Assembly: GCF_900105145.1 (NCBI RefSeq)
Contig: NZ_LT629752.1
Span: 682,001 to 746,000, forward strand
Length of the DNA stretch: 64,000 bases
Direction of reading: 5' to 3'
DNA from: Polaribacter sp. KT25b
Lineage (GTDB): Bacteria > Bacteroidota > Bacteroidia > Flavobacteriales > Flavobacteriaceae
The number at the start of each line of letters is the position of its first letter. The first letter of the stretch is position 1. Below are positions 1 through 8,990 of this stretch, in pieces. Below the pieces are notes generated by a model. It was not told the DNA's origin and ran no database searches. It saw nothing but the letters and a program-made list of their open reading frames with translations. The position numbers were made by a program, and so were the translations under genes.

Positions 1-2336
1 TCAACACTACCATCAATTTGTTGTATATCAGTAGTTGTTTTTCCATTAACAGTTGTTGTGGTTGTAATTGTTGCTGCAGCCATTTCTGAATTATCTCCTT
101 TAATTTCTAAACGAACTTCTTTTTTGATTTCTTCTTTATTTGCATGATTTAAATCAACAGAATGACCACCTAAAATAGGTGCAATGACTAAACCTATTAA
201 ACAAGTAAGTTTAATTAAAATATTCATTGATGGGCCAGAAGTATCTTTAAAAGGATCTCCAACAGTATCTCCTGTTACAGCAGCTTTATGTGCTTCAGAA
301 CCTTTATATGTCATTTCTCCATTAATCATAACACCGGCTTCAAAAGATTTTTTAGCGTTATCCCAAGCTCCACCAGCATTATTTTGAAATATTGCCCAAA
401 GTACACCAGAAACTGTTACACCCGCCATATAACCACCTAACATTTCTGCTATCGCTAATTTTTCCATTCCAAATAATAAAGGAACAAAAGCTATAATTAA
501 AGGAAAACCAATAGTTAACAAACCAGGTAACATCATTTCTTTTAAAGAAGCTTTAGTAGAAATTGCTACACATTTATCATATTCTGGTTTACCTGTTCCT
601 TCCATAATTCCAGGAATATCTTTAAATTGACGACGAACTTCATGTACCATTTCCATTGCTGCTTTACCAACGGCATTCATTGCTAAAGCAGAAAATACAA
701 CAGGTACCATTCCACCAACAAAAAGCATTGCTAAAACAGGAGCTTTAAAAATATTAATTCCGTCAATTCCTGTAAAAGTTACATAAGCAGCAAAAAGGGC
801 TAATGAAGTTAAAGCTGCAGAAGCTATGGCAAAACCTTTACCAGTTGCAGCAGTAGTATTACCAACAGAATCTAAAATATCTGTTCTTTCTCTAACAATT
901 GGTTCTTGTTCGCTCATTTCTGCAATACCACCAGCATTATCAGAAATTGGTCCAAAAGCATCAATAGCTAATTGCATAGCAGTAGTTGCCATCATTGCAG
1001 AAGCAGCTAAAGCAACACCATAAAAACCAGCAAAAGCGTAAGAAGCCCAAATTGCACCAGCAAATAATAATACTGATGGAAACGTAGAAATCATACCTGT
1101 TGCCAAACCAGCAATAATATTTGTACCTGCTCCTGTAGAAGATTGTTGAACAATTTTTAAGATTGGAGATTTACCTAGTCCTGTATAATATTCTGTAACT
1201 GATGAAATTACAGCACCAACTACTAAGCCTACTAAAGTTGCATAAAATACTCTCATAGAAGAGATTTCTTGTAAACCTTCGCCAAAAAATTCCATTTTCA
1301 TGGTTTCTGGTAACATCCATTTACATAATATAAAACAAGCAATTGCTACTAACGCAATAGAAACCCAGTTACCAAGATTTAATGCGCCCATTACTTTTGA
1401 TTCTTTTGCGTCGTTACTATTTATTTTAACAAGCATTGTACCTATAATAGATATAATAATTCCGATACCAGCAATAGACATTGGTAATAATATTGGACCA
1501 ATCCCGCCAAAAGCATCAGAAATACTTCCTCCCATATCTTTAATTACATAGTTTCCTAAAACCATTGCAGCTAATACAGTTGCAACATAAGATCCAAATA
1601 AGTCTGCTCCCATACCAGCAACATCACCAACGTTATCACCAACATTATCTGCAATTGTAGCAGGATTTCTTGGATCATCTTCTGGGATACCAGCTTCTAC
1701 TTTACCTACTAAATCTGCACCAACATCTGCAGCTTTTGTGTAGATTCCTCCACCAACTCTAGCAAATAAAGCAATAGATTCTGCTCCTAAAGAAAAACCA
1801 GCTAAAGTTTCTAAAACAACGGTCATTTTATCAACAGAAAAAGTGCCTATAGCACCATCCATAAAGTAGTTGTAAAAAATAATAAAAAAGAAAGTTAAAC
1901 CTAAAACAGCTAAACCTGCAACTCCAAGTCCCATAACTGTTCCACCGCCAAAGGATATTTTTAAGGCATTTGGCAAACTGGTTGTTGCAGCTTGTGTGGT
2001 TCTAACATTTGTTTTGGTAGCAATTTTCATTCCTATGTTTCCTGCAAAGGCAGAAAAAACTGCTCCAAAAATAAAAGCTACAACTATTAAAATATGAGTT
2101 GTAGGTACAATAAAAGAAACAGCAGCTAGAGCAATACTAACTATAATAACAAAGATTGCTAATAATTTGTACTCTGCATTTAAAAACGCTAAAGCTCCTT
2201 CATAAATATGGTCAGAAATTTCTTTCATTTTACCATTTCCTGCATCTTGTTTTAGTACCCAAGATTTCTTAATCCACATGTAGATTAAGCCTAAAATTGC
2301 CATTGCAATTGGCATGTAAATCATCATTGATTCCAT
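1..2336 (-). CDS. hppA: Membrane pyrophosphatase, ion-pumping, K+-stimulated type (3' end cut off)
   Basis: This integral membrane pump couples pyrophosphate hydrolysis to Na+ and/or H+ export across the inner membrane. The start is the ATG at 2336, and 778 codons are visible before the window ends, so only the extreme C-terminus is missing. The family signature [20 protein letters not shown] is present, followed by a [21 protein letters not shown] acidic stretch that binds Mg-PPi. The sequence [10 protein letters not shown] has Ala where K+-independent pumps have Lys, so this belongs to the K+-dependent branch, which includes the Na+ pumps. Many hydrophobic segments fill the rest. The visible tail runs past the last membrane segment and is Thr-rich ([13 protein letters not shown]). 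A soluble pyrophosphatase lies just upstream on the same strand. Confidence 0.95.
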   Translation of the reverse strand, partial: MESMMIYMPIAMAILGLIYMWIKKSWVLKQDAGNGKMKEISDHIYEGALAFLNAEYKLLAIFVIIVSIALAAVSFIVPTTHILIVVAFIFGAVFSAFAGNIGMKIATKTNVRTTQAATTSLPNALKISFGGGTVMGLGVAGLAVLGLTFFFIIFYNYFMDGAIGTFSVDKMTVVLETLAGFSLGAESIALFARVGGGIYTKAADVGADLVGKVEAGIPEDDPRNPATIADNVGDNVGDVAGMGADLFGSYVATVLAAMVLGNYVIKDMGGSISDAFGGIGPILLPMSIAGIGIIISIIGTMLVKINSNDAKESKVMGALNLGNWVSIALVAIACFILCKWMLPETMKMEFFGEGLQEISSMRVFYATLVGLVVGAVISSVTEYYTGLGKSPILKIVQQSSTGAGTNIIAGLATGMISTFPSVLLFAGAIWASYAFAGFYGVALAASAMMATTAMQLAIDAFGPISDNAGGIAEMSEQEPIVRERTDILDSVGNTTAATGKGFAIASAALTSLALFAAYVTFTGIDGINIFKAPVLAMLFVGGMVPVVFSALAMNAVGKAAMEMVHEVRRQFKDIPGIMEGTGKPEYDKCVAISTKASLKEMMLPGLLTIGFPLIIAFVPLLFGMEKLAIAEMLGGYMAGVTVSGVLWAIFQNNAGGAWDNAKKSFEAGVMINGEMTYKGSEAHKAAVTGDTVGDPFKDTSGPSMNILIKLTCLIGLVIAPILGGHSVDLNHANKEEIKKEVRLEIKGDNSEMAAATITTTTTVNGKTTTDIQQIDGSV

Positions 2337-2401
2337 AAATAATATTTAAAATTGATTAGTTTAAAACGGTAGTAAAAGTAAGGAATTAGGGGGGAATAAA
2401 A

Positions 2402-2431
2402 AACCTCTTAAAAGTTTAATTTTAAGAGGTT
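2402..2431 (-). terminator. Rho-independent terminator after ppa
   Basis: A perfect 12-bp inverted repeat (aacctcttaaaa / ttttaagaggtt, 6-nt loop) is followed on the minus strand by TTTTATT. It lies between ppa and hppA, so the two pyrophosphatase genes are probably transcribed separately. Confidence 0.75.
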
Positions 2432-2454
2432 GATAAAATAAAGGCGATAAATTA

Positions 2455-2982
2455 TTAAATTTTAAATTTATCAGTCTTTTTATAGTCACTTTCATTATAT
2501 CTCTTTACAGACTCATGAAAAATTTGAGTTGCTTCTTCTGCATTACCCCAACCGCCAACATCAACTTTTTTCTTTTCTAAATCTTTATAAACTTTAAAAA
2601 AGTGTTCTATTTCTTTTAATCTATGAGGGTTTAGATCAGAAATATCATTATTGTTACTCCAGATAGGATCTGAAACGGGTACACAAATAATTTTTTCATC
2701 TGGTCCTTTTTCATCAGTCATATGAAAAACACCAATTGCTTTTACTTCACAAACACACATCGGGAAAGTAGGTTCATGTCCTAAAACTAATACGTCTAAT
2801 GGATCATCATCTTGTGCTAGTGTTTCTGGTACAAAACCATAATCTCCAGGATACATCATAGAAGAAAATAACATTCTGTCGAAACGAATTTTATGTAAAT
2901 CGAAATCGTATTCGTATTTATTTCTACTTCCTTTAGGTATTTCTATTAAAACATCAAAAGTGTGCTTTTTTTTGTCGCTCAT
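2455..2982 (-). CDS. ppa: Inorganic pyrophosphatase, soluble family I
   Basis: This cytoplasmic enzyme hydrolyses PPi to two phosphates and pulls biosynthetic reactions forward. The 175-residue length is normal for bacterial family I. The signature with three metal-binding aspartates is visible as DDDPLDVLVLG around residues 56-66, preceded by MMYPGDYGFVPETL. The start codon is the ATG at 2982; a minus-strand TATTTTTG element at 3012-3019 may be its -7 box. It sits directly upstream of the ion-pumping pyrophosphatase, so the cell can either waste PPi energy or store it as an ion gradient. Confidence 0.95.
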   Translation of the reverse strand: MSDKKKHTFDVLIEIPKGSRNKYEYDFDLHKIRFDRMLFSSMMYPGDYGFVPETLAQDDDPLDVLVLGHEPTFPMCVCEVKAIGVFHMTDEKGPDEKIICVPVSDPIWSNNNDISDLNPHRLKEIEHFFKVYKDLEKKKVDVGGWGNAEEATQIFHESVKRYNESDYKKTDKFKI

Positions 2983-3109
2983 AATTATTTGAATTTTTTT
3001 TTGAATTAAAACAAAAATAGTAAATACATAAGTTTTTAAGAAGAAATTGTAGTTTTAAATTTACGCAATGGTTTTCGGTTGCATGTAATTACATCAAAAA
3101 AATGAAAAG

Positions 3110-3145
3110 AAAAGTCCTTTTTAAAATTCATTAAAAAGGACTTTT
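3110..3145 (-). terminator. Rho-independent terminator after DUF5686 gene
   Basis: A 15-bp stem (aaaagtcctttttaa / ttaaaaaggactttt) with a 6-nt loop is followed by a T-rich run on the minus strand, 40 bp past the stop codon of the gene ending at 3186. Confidence 0.8.
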
Positions 3146-3185
3146 TGTATTTTAAAAGTAAAGATGTTATTCTTAATTTTGATAC

Positions 3186-5696
3186 TTAAAAACTAAATCT
3201 TAAGCCAGCTGTTATACCAAATTTTCGTGCATTTGCGTTCTCTAAATAGTTTCCTCTATAATTTAAATCGACTCTAAGTATTTTAAAGATATTTCCAACA
3301 CCTACACTATACTCGTAATAAGGTTTAGACGATGGTGCAATAAGTGGTATTTCTGCACTATTTCCTGTAGTACTTAATTCTCTGTTTTCTTCGGATAATT
3401 GTCCCCAAAAAGCTTTAAAACCAATAATAGTTCTTAATTTAGTTTTTCTTAATAGAGGAATTCTAGAAAATATTCTACCGTTAAAATTATGCTCTAAATG
3501 CAAAGAAGTATAAGTGTCTGTTGTAAACTCATAAAAATCTAATAAATTAAATGTGTTGTCAAAGATAAAATAGGTTTGATTTCCTGGTGCAATATGTAAT
3601 AATGCTAGCGGGACTTCGCCAAAAGTTTTACCTGTTTCTAAAGAAGTTGTTAATCTACCTAAAGCGCCAATTTTCCATAAATTATAAAATGAAAATTGCA
3701 CTTTTGTATAATCAAAATCACTATCTAAAAAACCTTTAAAACCTTTTGTTACTTGCATAAAATATTTTGTGTAGTAATAATTAGATATTTCTCGTTTAAC
3801 ACCAAAACCAGTCAATTTTCTTTTAGGATAATATCCAACAGAAAATAATGATTCAAACTGGTTAATTTTAGAAGAAATTCCGTTTGATGATTCTGGATCA
3901 TTATAATCTAAACTAAAGGTTTCAGAAGCAGAACTTAAGGTTTTATAATTAGCAGCAAGTTTTAGTTCGAAATTTGAAAAAGGTTCTATTTCTGCAGTAA
4001 AGTTTGTTAAATTGATGTCTGTAAGTTTATCGTTTGTGCCAGTACTAATTAAAGAAGACGAACCATTGCTTCTACCTAAAACATCTGTAGAAGCTGTAAG
4101 CGAAGCTCCTATTTGCTCAATATCCTTTCGGTTACCACCAGATAAAATGAATCTGTTTTTTTTATTGATTAACCATTTTGCTTGATATCCATATTTAAAT
4201 TCTTCGTCTTTAAAACCATAAGCTGTATAAGCTTCTAATCTAAATAAGTCGTTAATAGTTTTAAATGTTCTACCACCAACACGCACTCTTAACCCTTCTA
4301 CATCATTAAAACCAAAAGTTGAAAAAATAGGACCATAATCTAAATTTAATTTATCAATCTCAAAATAACCAGAAGAAAGTGTAGCTACTGTTTTAGATAA
4401 ATTTTTAAATTTTTTAACGGTTTTGAGGGTGTCTAATAATTTGTAGACAGCTTTTTCATCTTCATTTAAGTCTTCTAATCTATTTGTGTTCCAATATTCT
4501 TTAGATCTGTTATAAATTGTATCAGAAAAAGCCGTGTAATTTCTTTTCTCGTAAAATTTTTCTTGAGTTACAGGTTTATTAAATTCATAATTTTTATAAA
4601 TAGTTGTTCTTTTACCATAAACTCCTTTAGATTTTTCTTTTTTATTTAAAGCAAAATCAGATAAAAAATAATCTCTTTCTAAAACAAAAATAGAATCGTT
4701 TAATAAATTAAATTCTTGTTCAATATAAATGTCTTTTACCCAGTTAATATTTGCGTTTTTAGGAACTTGCATATTTATTTCCTTTACCGCAAAAGTGCTG
4801 TCATTTACCCAGAAATTACCTTTAAAAGTTAATTCGTTACTTCTTCTTGGGTAGTAAATAATGTTATAACACCATTTTTTACCAATAAAAGCACTATCTG
4901 CCAAAACATAATTATAATTATTTATTCCTGTTTTTGATAACGGACTCACAAAACTTTTATTAAAAAAGTTTAAGTAATTGTCGTAAATGTTATAATCTGG
5001 ATAAAGGTTTTCTATATAATCTGTTAATTCTTGATTATTTTTAAAACCTGTATTTTGGTTGGCAATTATAATTTCTTTCTTTTTTTGTTTGATGTTATCT
5101 CCATACACTTCAGAAAGCGTTTCGTTTAAGAAAACAGGTAAATATGTTTTACCTGTTAAATTAGAAGTATCAATATCTTTAAAAATAAATTCTAATCCAT
5201 TAAATATTTTTTTGCTTTTTAACTCTTCATCTATTGTATTTAAATCAAATTCTATTTTTTGATACTTTTTATATTTATATTGCTTAAAATGACTTAGCCC
5301 ATTTTTACGTTTCTGTGCCCAAATTTTTCTAAGAAGATCAATTGCAGGGTTGTTTTTTTTAGGTTGTTTACCCGTTACAATATATATTGAGTTTAAAGAT
5401 TCTTGTTGTTCTTCTAAAACAAATTTAAGGTTATAACTAACCTTTTTTTCTAATTTAAATAGTAAGGTTTTATAACCTATAGATGCAATTTCTATTTCAT
5501 TCCATGTTTTATCAGATTCTATATAAAATTTACCATCTTCATTAGCAACAACACCTTCAGTAGAGTTTTTAAATTGAATACTACAATAAGGAATTGGTTC
5601 ATTGTTTTGATCAATTATAATTCCGCTAACTTTAGTTTGAGAAAACAAAGAGATAGAAAAAAATAATATAAAAATTAGGGGAAATTTGATTTTCAT
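3186..5696 (-). CDS. DUF5686 / carboxypeptidase-regulatory-like outer-membrane protein
   Basis: This 836-residue protein begins with a Sec signal peptide (about residues 1-19, ending in ISLFSQ). A carboxypeptidase regulatory-like beta-sandwich follows (about 22-95, starting at VSGIIIDQNNEPIPYCSIQF). The remainder matches the DUF5686 family and is rich in alternating hydrophobic strands, with a terminal FGITAGLRFSF typical of an outer-membrane barrel closing on an aromatic residue. No TonB plug domain is visible, so it is not a classic TonB-dependent receptor. The function is unknown; a cell-surface or outer-membrane role is inferred. It is transcribed alone, with a terminator behind it and about 230 bp of AT-rich sequence before it. 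Confidence 0.85.
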   Translation of the reverse strand: MKIKFPLIFILFFSISLFSQTKVSGIIIDQNNEPIPYCSIQFKNSTEGVVANEDGKFYIESDKTWNEIEIASIGYKTLLFKLEKKVSYNLKFVLEEQQESLNSIYIVTGKQPKKNNPAIDLLRKIWAQKRKNGLSHFKQYKYKKYQKIEFDLNTIDEELKSKKIFNGLEFIFKDIDTSNLTGKTYLPVFLNETLSEVYGDNIKQKKKEIIIANQNTGFKNNQELTDYIENLYPDYNIYDNYLNFFNKSFVSPLSKTGINNYNYVLADSAFIGKKWCYNIIYYPRRSNELTFKGNFWVNDSTFAVKEINMQVPKNANINWVKDIYIEQEFNLLNDSIFVLERDYFLSDFALNKKEKSKGVYGKRTTIYKNYEFNKPVTQEKFYEKRNYTAFSDTIYNRSKEYWNTNRLEDLNEDEKAVYKLLDTLKTVKKFKNLSKTVATLSSGYFEIDKLNLDYGPIFSTFGFNDVEGLRVRVGGRTFKTINDLFRLEAYTAYGFKDEEFKYGYQAKWLINKKNRFILSGGNRKDIEQIGASLTASTDVLGRSNGSSSLISTGTNDKLTDINLTNFTAEIEPFSNFELKLAANYKTLSSASETFSLDYNDPESSNGISSKINQFESLFSVGYYPKRKLTGFGVKREISNYYYTKYFMQVTKGFKGFLDSDFDYTKVQFSFYNLWKIGALGRLTTSLETGKTFGEVPLALLHIAPGNQTYFIFDNTFNLLDFYEFTTDTYTSLHLEHNFNGRIFSRIPLLRKTKLRTIIGFKAFWGQLSEENRELSTTGNSAEIPLIAPSSKPYYEYSVGVGNIFKILRVDLNYRGNYLENANARKFGITAGLRFSF

Positions 5697-5866
5697 GATT
5701 AATTGTAATACTTATTTATTTAAATAACGCATTAGTTATTTAGTTAGTCTTTTGTCGAGTATTATTTATTTACTTACGTTTTCAAATAATATTTTACAAA
5801 AGAATTATCAAAAAATAATATCCTTGATTTTTAGAGAAATAGAAAGAGTTTTAAGATGATTTAAGC

Positions 5867-5903
5867 AAAAAAAAGACTAATAAATAGAATTTAATAGTCT
5901 TTT
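5867..5903 (-). terminator. Rho-independent terminator after pdhB
   Basis: The stem aaaagacta / tagtctttt (5871-5879 with 5895-5903) is followed on the minus strand by a run of T and lies 25 bp past the pdhB stop. Confidence 0.7.
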
Positions 5904-5927
5904 CTTTTTGTTATAAAAGCAAGTGTT

Positions 5928-6908
5928 CTACTTTACATACATCACTTCTTTAACCGCCTTAATTACATCTTTAGAATTAGGAATCCAGTTTTCTAATAAA
6001 ACAGGAGAATATGGTGCAGGAGTATCTGCAGTTGTAATTCTTTTAACAGGAGCATCTAAAAAGTCGAATGCTTCTTCTTGAATTCTGTAAGTAATTTCAG
6101 TAGCAACACTTCCAAAAGGCCATGCTTCTTCTAAAACTACTAATCTATTTGTTTTCTTTACAGATTTAATAATTGCTGCATGATCCATAGGTCTTACAGT
6201 TCTTAAATCGATAACTTCTACAGAAATATTTTCTTTAGCTAATTCCTCTGCCGCTATATATGCTTCTTTAATAATTTTTCCAAAAGATACTAAAGTAACA
6301 TCTGTACCTTCTCTTTTAGTTTCTGCAACTCCAATAGGAATAATATATTCTCCTTCTGGAATTTCCATTTTATCACCATACATTTGCTCAGATTCCATAA
6401 AAATGACAGGATCATCATCTCTAATAGCAGCTTTTAATAAACCTTTTGCATCATAAGGATTAGATGGTACTATAACTTTTAAACCTGGTGTATTTGCAAA
6501 CCAGTTTTCAAAAGCTTGTGAATGAGTTGCACCTAATTGACCTGCAGAACCTGTTGGTCCTCTAAAAACAATAGGGCAATTAAATTGACCACCAGACATT
6601 TGTCTAATTTTGGCAGCGTTATTTATAATTTGATCAATACCAACTAAAGAGAAGTTAAAAGTCATGTATTCTACAATAGGTCTATTACCATTCATAGCAG
6701 AACCAATTGCAATACCTGCAAAACCTAGCTCGGCAATAGGAGTGTCAATTACCCTTTTTTCACCAAACTCATCTAACATTCCTTTACTAGCTTTGTAAGC
6801 ACCATTGTATTCGGCAACTTCTTCACCCATTAAATAAATGCTTTCGTCTCTACGCATTTCTTCGCTCATTGCTTCGCAAATAGCCTCTCTGAATTGAACT
6901 GTTTTCAT
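5928..6908 (-). CDS. pdhB: Pyruvate dehydrogenase E1 component, beta subunit
   Basis: This is the beta half of the alpha2beta2 E1 enzyme that decarboxylates pyruvate using thiamine diphosphate and passes acetyl groups to the E2 lipoyl domain. The protein from the ATG at 6908 has 326 residues (MKTVQFREAICEAMSEEMRR), the usual length. An upstream in-frame ATG at 6971 would add 21 hydrophobic residues and overlap the promoter, so it is rejected. Transketolase pyrimidine-binding features (GEEVAEYNGAYKASKGM, RGPTGSAGQLGATHSQ) and the C-terminal transketolase domain (VTLVSFGKIIKEAYIAAEEL) are present. The E1 alpha and E2 genes are not in the window. Confidence 0.93.
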   Translation of the reverse strand: MKTVQFREAICEAMSEEMRRDESIYLMGEEVAEYNGAYKASKGMLDEFGEKRVIDTPIAELGFAGIAIGSAMNGNRPIVEYMTFNFSLVGIDQIINNAAKIRQMSGGQFNCPIVFRGPTGSAGQLGATHSQAFENWFANTPGLKVIVPSNPYDAKGLLKAAIRDDDPVIFMESEQMYGDKMEIPEGEYIIPIGVAETKREGTDVTLVSFGKIIKEAYIAAEELAKENISVEVIDLRTVRPMDHAAIIKSVKKTNRLVVLEEAWPFGSVATEITYRIQEEAFDFLDAPVKRITTADTPAPYSPVLLENWIPNSKDVIKAVKEVMYVK

Positions 6909-6938
6909 TTGTTTTAAATAGTTGTTTATGATAAATAA

Positions 6939-6966
6939 CAAAAGTAATAAAATTTGATGTAAACAA
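6939..6966 (-). promoter_or_regulatory. Bacteroidota-type promoter for pdhB
   Basis: On the minus strand TTG (6966-6964), a 17-bp spacer and TACTTTTG (6946-6939) match the TTG-N17-23-TAnnTTTG consensus. It lies 31 bp upstream of the ATG at 6908 and supports that start. Confidence 0.6.
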
Positions 6967-7108
6967 AACACAACTTTACGTCTTAAATCTAATTATTTTG
7001 ATTTATTAATCAGATAAATAAAAAAAGCTCTAAATTAGATTAGTATAATTAATTTATAAATTAAACTTGGTATATATTTTGATACTCTTTTAAAATACAA
7101 ACTTTGGT

Positions 7109-7116
7109 TATATTTG
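7109..7116 (+). promoter_or_regulatory. -7 promoter element for alginate lyase gene
   Basis: TATATTTG matches the TAnnTTTG element, about 60 bp before the start codon. No well-spaced TTG -33 box is visible, so expression may need an activator. Confidence 0.5.
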
Positions 7117-7174
7117 CATTAGTTTAGTTATCATAAATTATTTTAATTTAATAAAGTTTTAAAACCTTATACCA

Positions 7175-7933
7175 ATGAAAAACAAATTTTTATATTGTTT
7201 TTTTGTCTTAAATATTTTATTTACACCTTTTTGTATTTCACAAGAAAATGAATGTGTAAACTGTGATGTATTACCAGGTCAATTAGATAATTTTAAAGCA
7301 GCGTTAACAGATTCTAAAGTGCATTATTATACTAATGGAGGAACAACAAAATTAGATTTAAAAAAGGCAGAAGAAGTTTGTGATGTTAACTATTTTACTA
7401 CTTGTAATAATTTATTGGTATTAATTTCTACAGGAAAAAAGAATGATAGAACAGAAATAAGACAAGATAAAAACCTAAGCTTAAATCAATACAGTGCTAT
7501 GGATTTTTCTGCTATTTATGAAAACGTACCTTCATCAAACTCAAAAAAAGGAGTTACAATTGGGCAAATTCATAATGATACAAAAGGAGTTAAAAGACCC
7601 TTGTTAAGAGTAGAAATTGCTGGCGGAAATGAAGTTAGAGTTATCGTTACTAGCAGCTATCTTAAAGGAGAAGGTAAAACTGAAAATAATTTTTTTACTT
7701 CTTTTAAAGAAAAAGATCAACTAGATTGTAAAATAGAAATTAATGAAGCTGATAACAATGTTACTGTAATTATAAAGAATAATACAACTGGTAAAAGTGA
7801 ACAAAAATCTTATAATGTAAGTAAGTTGTGGCAAGAAATGGATGGCGAATTCTATTTTAAAGCTGGTGCTTACACTCAGGTTGATGGACCAAAAACCAAA
7901 GTAAGTTATAGTAAGTTTCAATTTCTATATTAA
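7175..7933 (+). CDS. Polysaccharide lyase family 7 (alginate lyase), secreted
   Basis: This 252-residue enzyme is predicted to cut alginate by beta-elimination outside the cytoplasm. It has a signal peptide (about residues 1-23, MKNKFLYCFFVLNILFTPF) and then a single PL7 jelly-roll domain. The three diagnostic motifs are intact: RTEIR at 92-96, QIH at 131-133 and YFKAGAYTQ at 227-235, giving Arg92, Gln131, His133 and Tyr233 as catalytic residues. In PL7, QIH rather than QVH correlates with cutting guluronate-containing blocks. Cysteines cluster near the N-terminus. No SusCD pair, other lyase or KDG-pathway gene is adjacent, so it stands alone rather than in an alginate utilisation locus. Confidence 0.88.
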   Translation: MKNKFLYCFFVLNILFTPFCISQENECVNCDVLPGQLDNFKAALTDSKVHYYTNGGTTKLDLKKAEEVCDVNYFTTCNNLLVLISTGKKNDRTEIRQDKNLSLNQYSAMDFSAIYENVPSSNSKKGVTIGQIHNDTKGVKRPLLRVEIAGGNEVRVIVTSSYLKGEGKTENNFFTSFKEKDQLDCKIEINEADNNVTVIIKNNTTGKSEQKSYNVSKLWQEMDGEFYFKAGAYTQVDGPKTKVSYSKFQFLY

Positions 7934-7974
7934 TTTAATATTAGCATCGAAATTAAGTAAATAAAGATCAAAAA

Positions 7975-8000
7975 AAAACTCTGCAAATGTGTAGGGTTTT
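7975..8000 (+). terminator. Probable terminator after alginate lyase gene
   Basis: An 8-bp stem (aaaactct / agggtttt, one wobble pair) is followed by a T-rich run. Confidence 0.5.
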
Positions 8001-8014
8001 TATTTTTTTTGAAA

Positions 8015-8040
8015 AATTTATTATGCATGCATAATAAATT
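8015..8040. promoter_or_regulatory. 26-bp perfect palindrome, probable operator upstream of etfBA
   Basis: The half-site aatttattatgca is followed immediately by its exact reverse complement, centred between 8027 and 8028 on TGCATGCA. It ends 13 bp before a TAGTTTTG -7 element and 53 bp before the etfB start. It lacks a loop and a T-run, so it is not a terminator. A dimeric repressor or activator site is the simplest reading. Confidence 0.6.
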
Positions 8041-8053
8041 AGAAAAAAATTAG

Positions 8054-8061
8054 TAGTTTTG
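8054..8061 (+). promoter_or_regulatory. -7 promoter element for etfB
   Basis: TAGTTTTG fits TAnnTTTG and lies 32 bp before the start codon. The -33 region coincides with the palindrome and has no TTG, which suggests control by the protein that binds there. Confidence 0.5.
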
Positions 8062-8093
8062 TAACAAGAAAATAAGTTTATAATAATCAATTT

Positions 8094-8840
8094 ATGAAAA
8101 TATTAGTTTGTATTAGTCACGTTCCAGATACTACTTCAAAAATTAATTTTACAGATAACGATACTAAGTTTGATACAAATGGAGTTCAGTTTGTAATTAA
8201 TCCTTATGACGAATTTAGCCTTACAAGAGCAATGTGGTTTAAAGAAAAACAAGGAGCAACTGTAACTGTTGTTAATGTTGGTAACTCTACTACAGAACCT
8301 ACTTTACGTAAAGCTTTAGCAATAGGAGCAGATGACGCAATTCGTGTAAATATAGAGCCTACAGATGGTTTAGCTGTTGCTAAACAATTAGCAGAAGTTG
8401 TAAAAAACGGAGGTTATGATTTAGTTTTAGCAGGTAGAGAATCTATAGATTATAATGGAGGTATGGTTCCTGGAATGTTAGCAGCTTTATTAGATTACAA
8501 CTTTGTAAATGGTTGTATAGGTATTGAAGTTGAAGGGGAATCAGTTAAATTATCTAGAGAAATTGATGGAGGAACAGAAGATTTAAGTACTTTTTTGCCA
8601 TTAGTTGTTGCTGGACAAAAAGGTATTGTAGAAGAAAAAGATTTACGCATACCAAATATGCGTGGAATTATGATGGCTCGTAAAAAACCTTTAAATGTGG
8701 TAGAACCTGTTGATGCAGAAAGTGCAACATCAATTGTATCATTTGAAAAACCAGCAGCTAAAGGAGCTGTAAAATTAGTAGATGCAGATAATATAGATGA
8801 GTTAATTAGCTTATTACATAACGAAGCTAAAGTAATTTAA
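8094..8840 (+). CDS. etfB: Electron transfer flavoprotein subunit beta
   Basis: This subunit pairs with EtfA to carry electrons from acyl-CoA dehydrogenases to the respiratory chain. The 248 residues fit the family. Recognisable stretches are the N-terminal MKILVCISHVPDTTSKI, the nucleotide-binding region LRKALAIGADDAIRV, the family-conserved LAGRESIDYNGGMVPGMLA and a C-terminal RIPNMRGIMMARKKPL recognition loop. The etfA gene follows after 150 bp occupied by an octamer-repeat hairpin. The sequence gives no sign of an electron-bifurcating partner. Confidence 0.95.
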   Translation: MKILVCISHVPDTTSKINFTDNDTKFDTNGVQFVINPYDEFSLTRAMWFKEKQGATVTVVNVGNSTTEPTLRKALAIGADDAIRVNIEPTDGLAVAKQLAEVVKNGGYDLVLAGRESIDYNGGMVPGMLAALLDYNFVNGCIGIEVEGESVKLSREIDGGTEDLSTFLPLVVAGQKGIVEEKDLRIPNMRGIMMARKKPLNVVEPVDAESATSIVSFEKPAAKGAVKLVDADNIDELISLLHNEAKVI

Positions 8841-8904
8841 TTTTTACCAAAAATTAAATTATGCTGAACTTGTTTCAGTCTAAATAAAATAAAAATGTGA
8901 AAAT

Positions 8905-8978
8905 GTTTAAGCGTTGAATTGTGTAACTGTTAAAGTTATTTTCAACAATTACACGATTAAACAAATAAACAATTAAAC
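8905..8978. repeat. Inverted pair of degenerate octamer arrays between etfB and etfA
   Basis: Four consecutive 8-mers of the GTTTAATT type (8905-8936: GTTTAAGC, GTTGAATT, GTGTAACT, GTTAAAGT) are followed after 10 bp by four 8-mers of the complementary type (8947-8978: AATTACAC, GATTAAAC, AAATAAAC, AATTAAAC). The two arrays can fold into an imperfect hairpin just before the etfA start. Confidence 0.6.
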
Positions 8979-8990
8979 AAAATAAAAAAT

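Noticed and set aside
826..1551. Open frames on the plus strand across the pyrophosphatase gene
   Set aside because: They are antisense to a complete, conserved hppA frame and show no family features.
6909..6971. Longer N-terminus for PDH E1 beta from the ATG at 6971
   Set aside because: It would add 21 hydrophobic residues not seen in the family and would overlap the consensus promoter at 6939-6966.
8905..8978. CRISPR or simple microsatellite at the octamer arrays
   Set aside because: The units are 8 bases, degenerate and partly inverted, without spacers.
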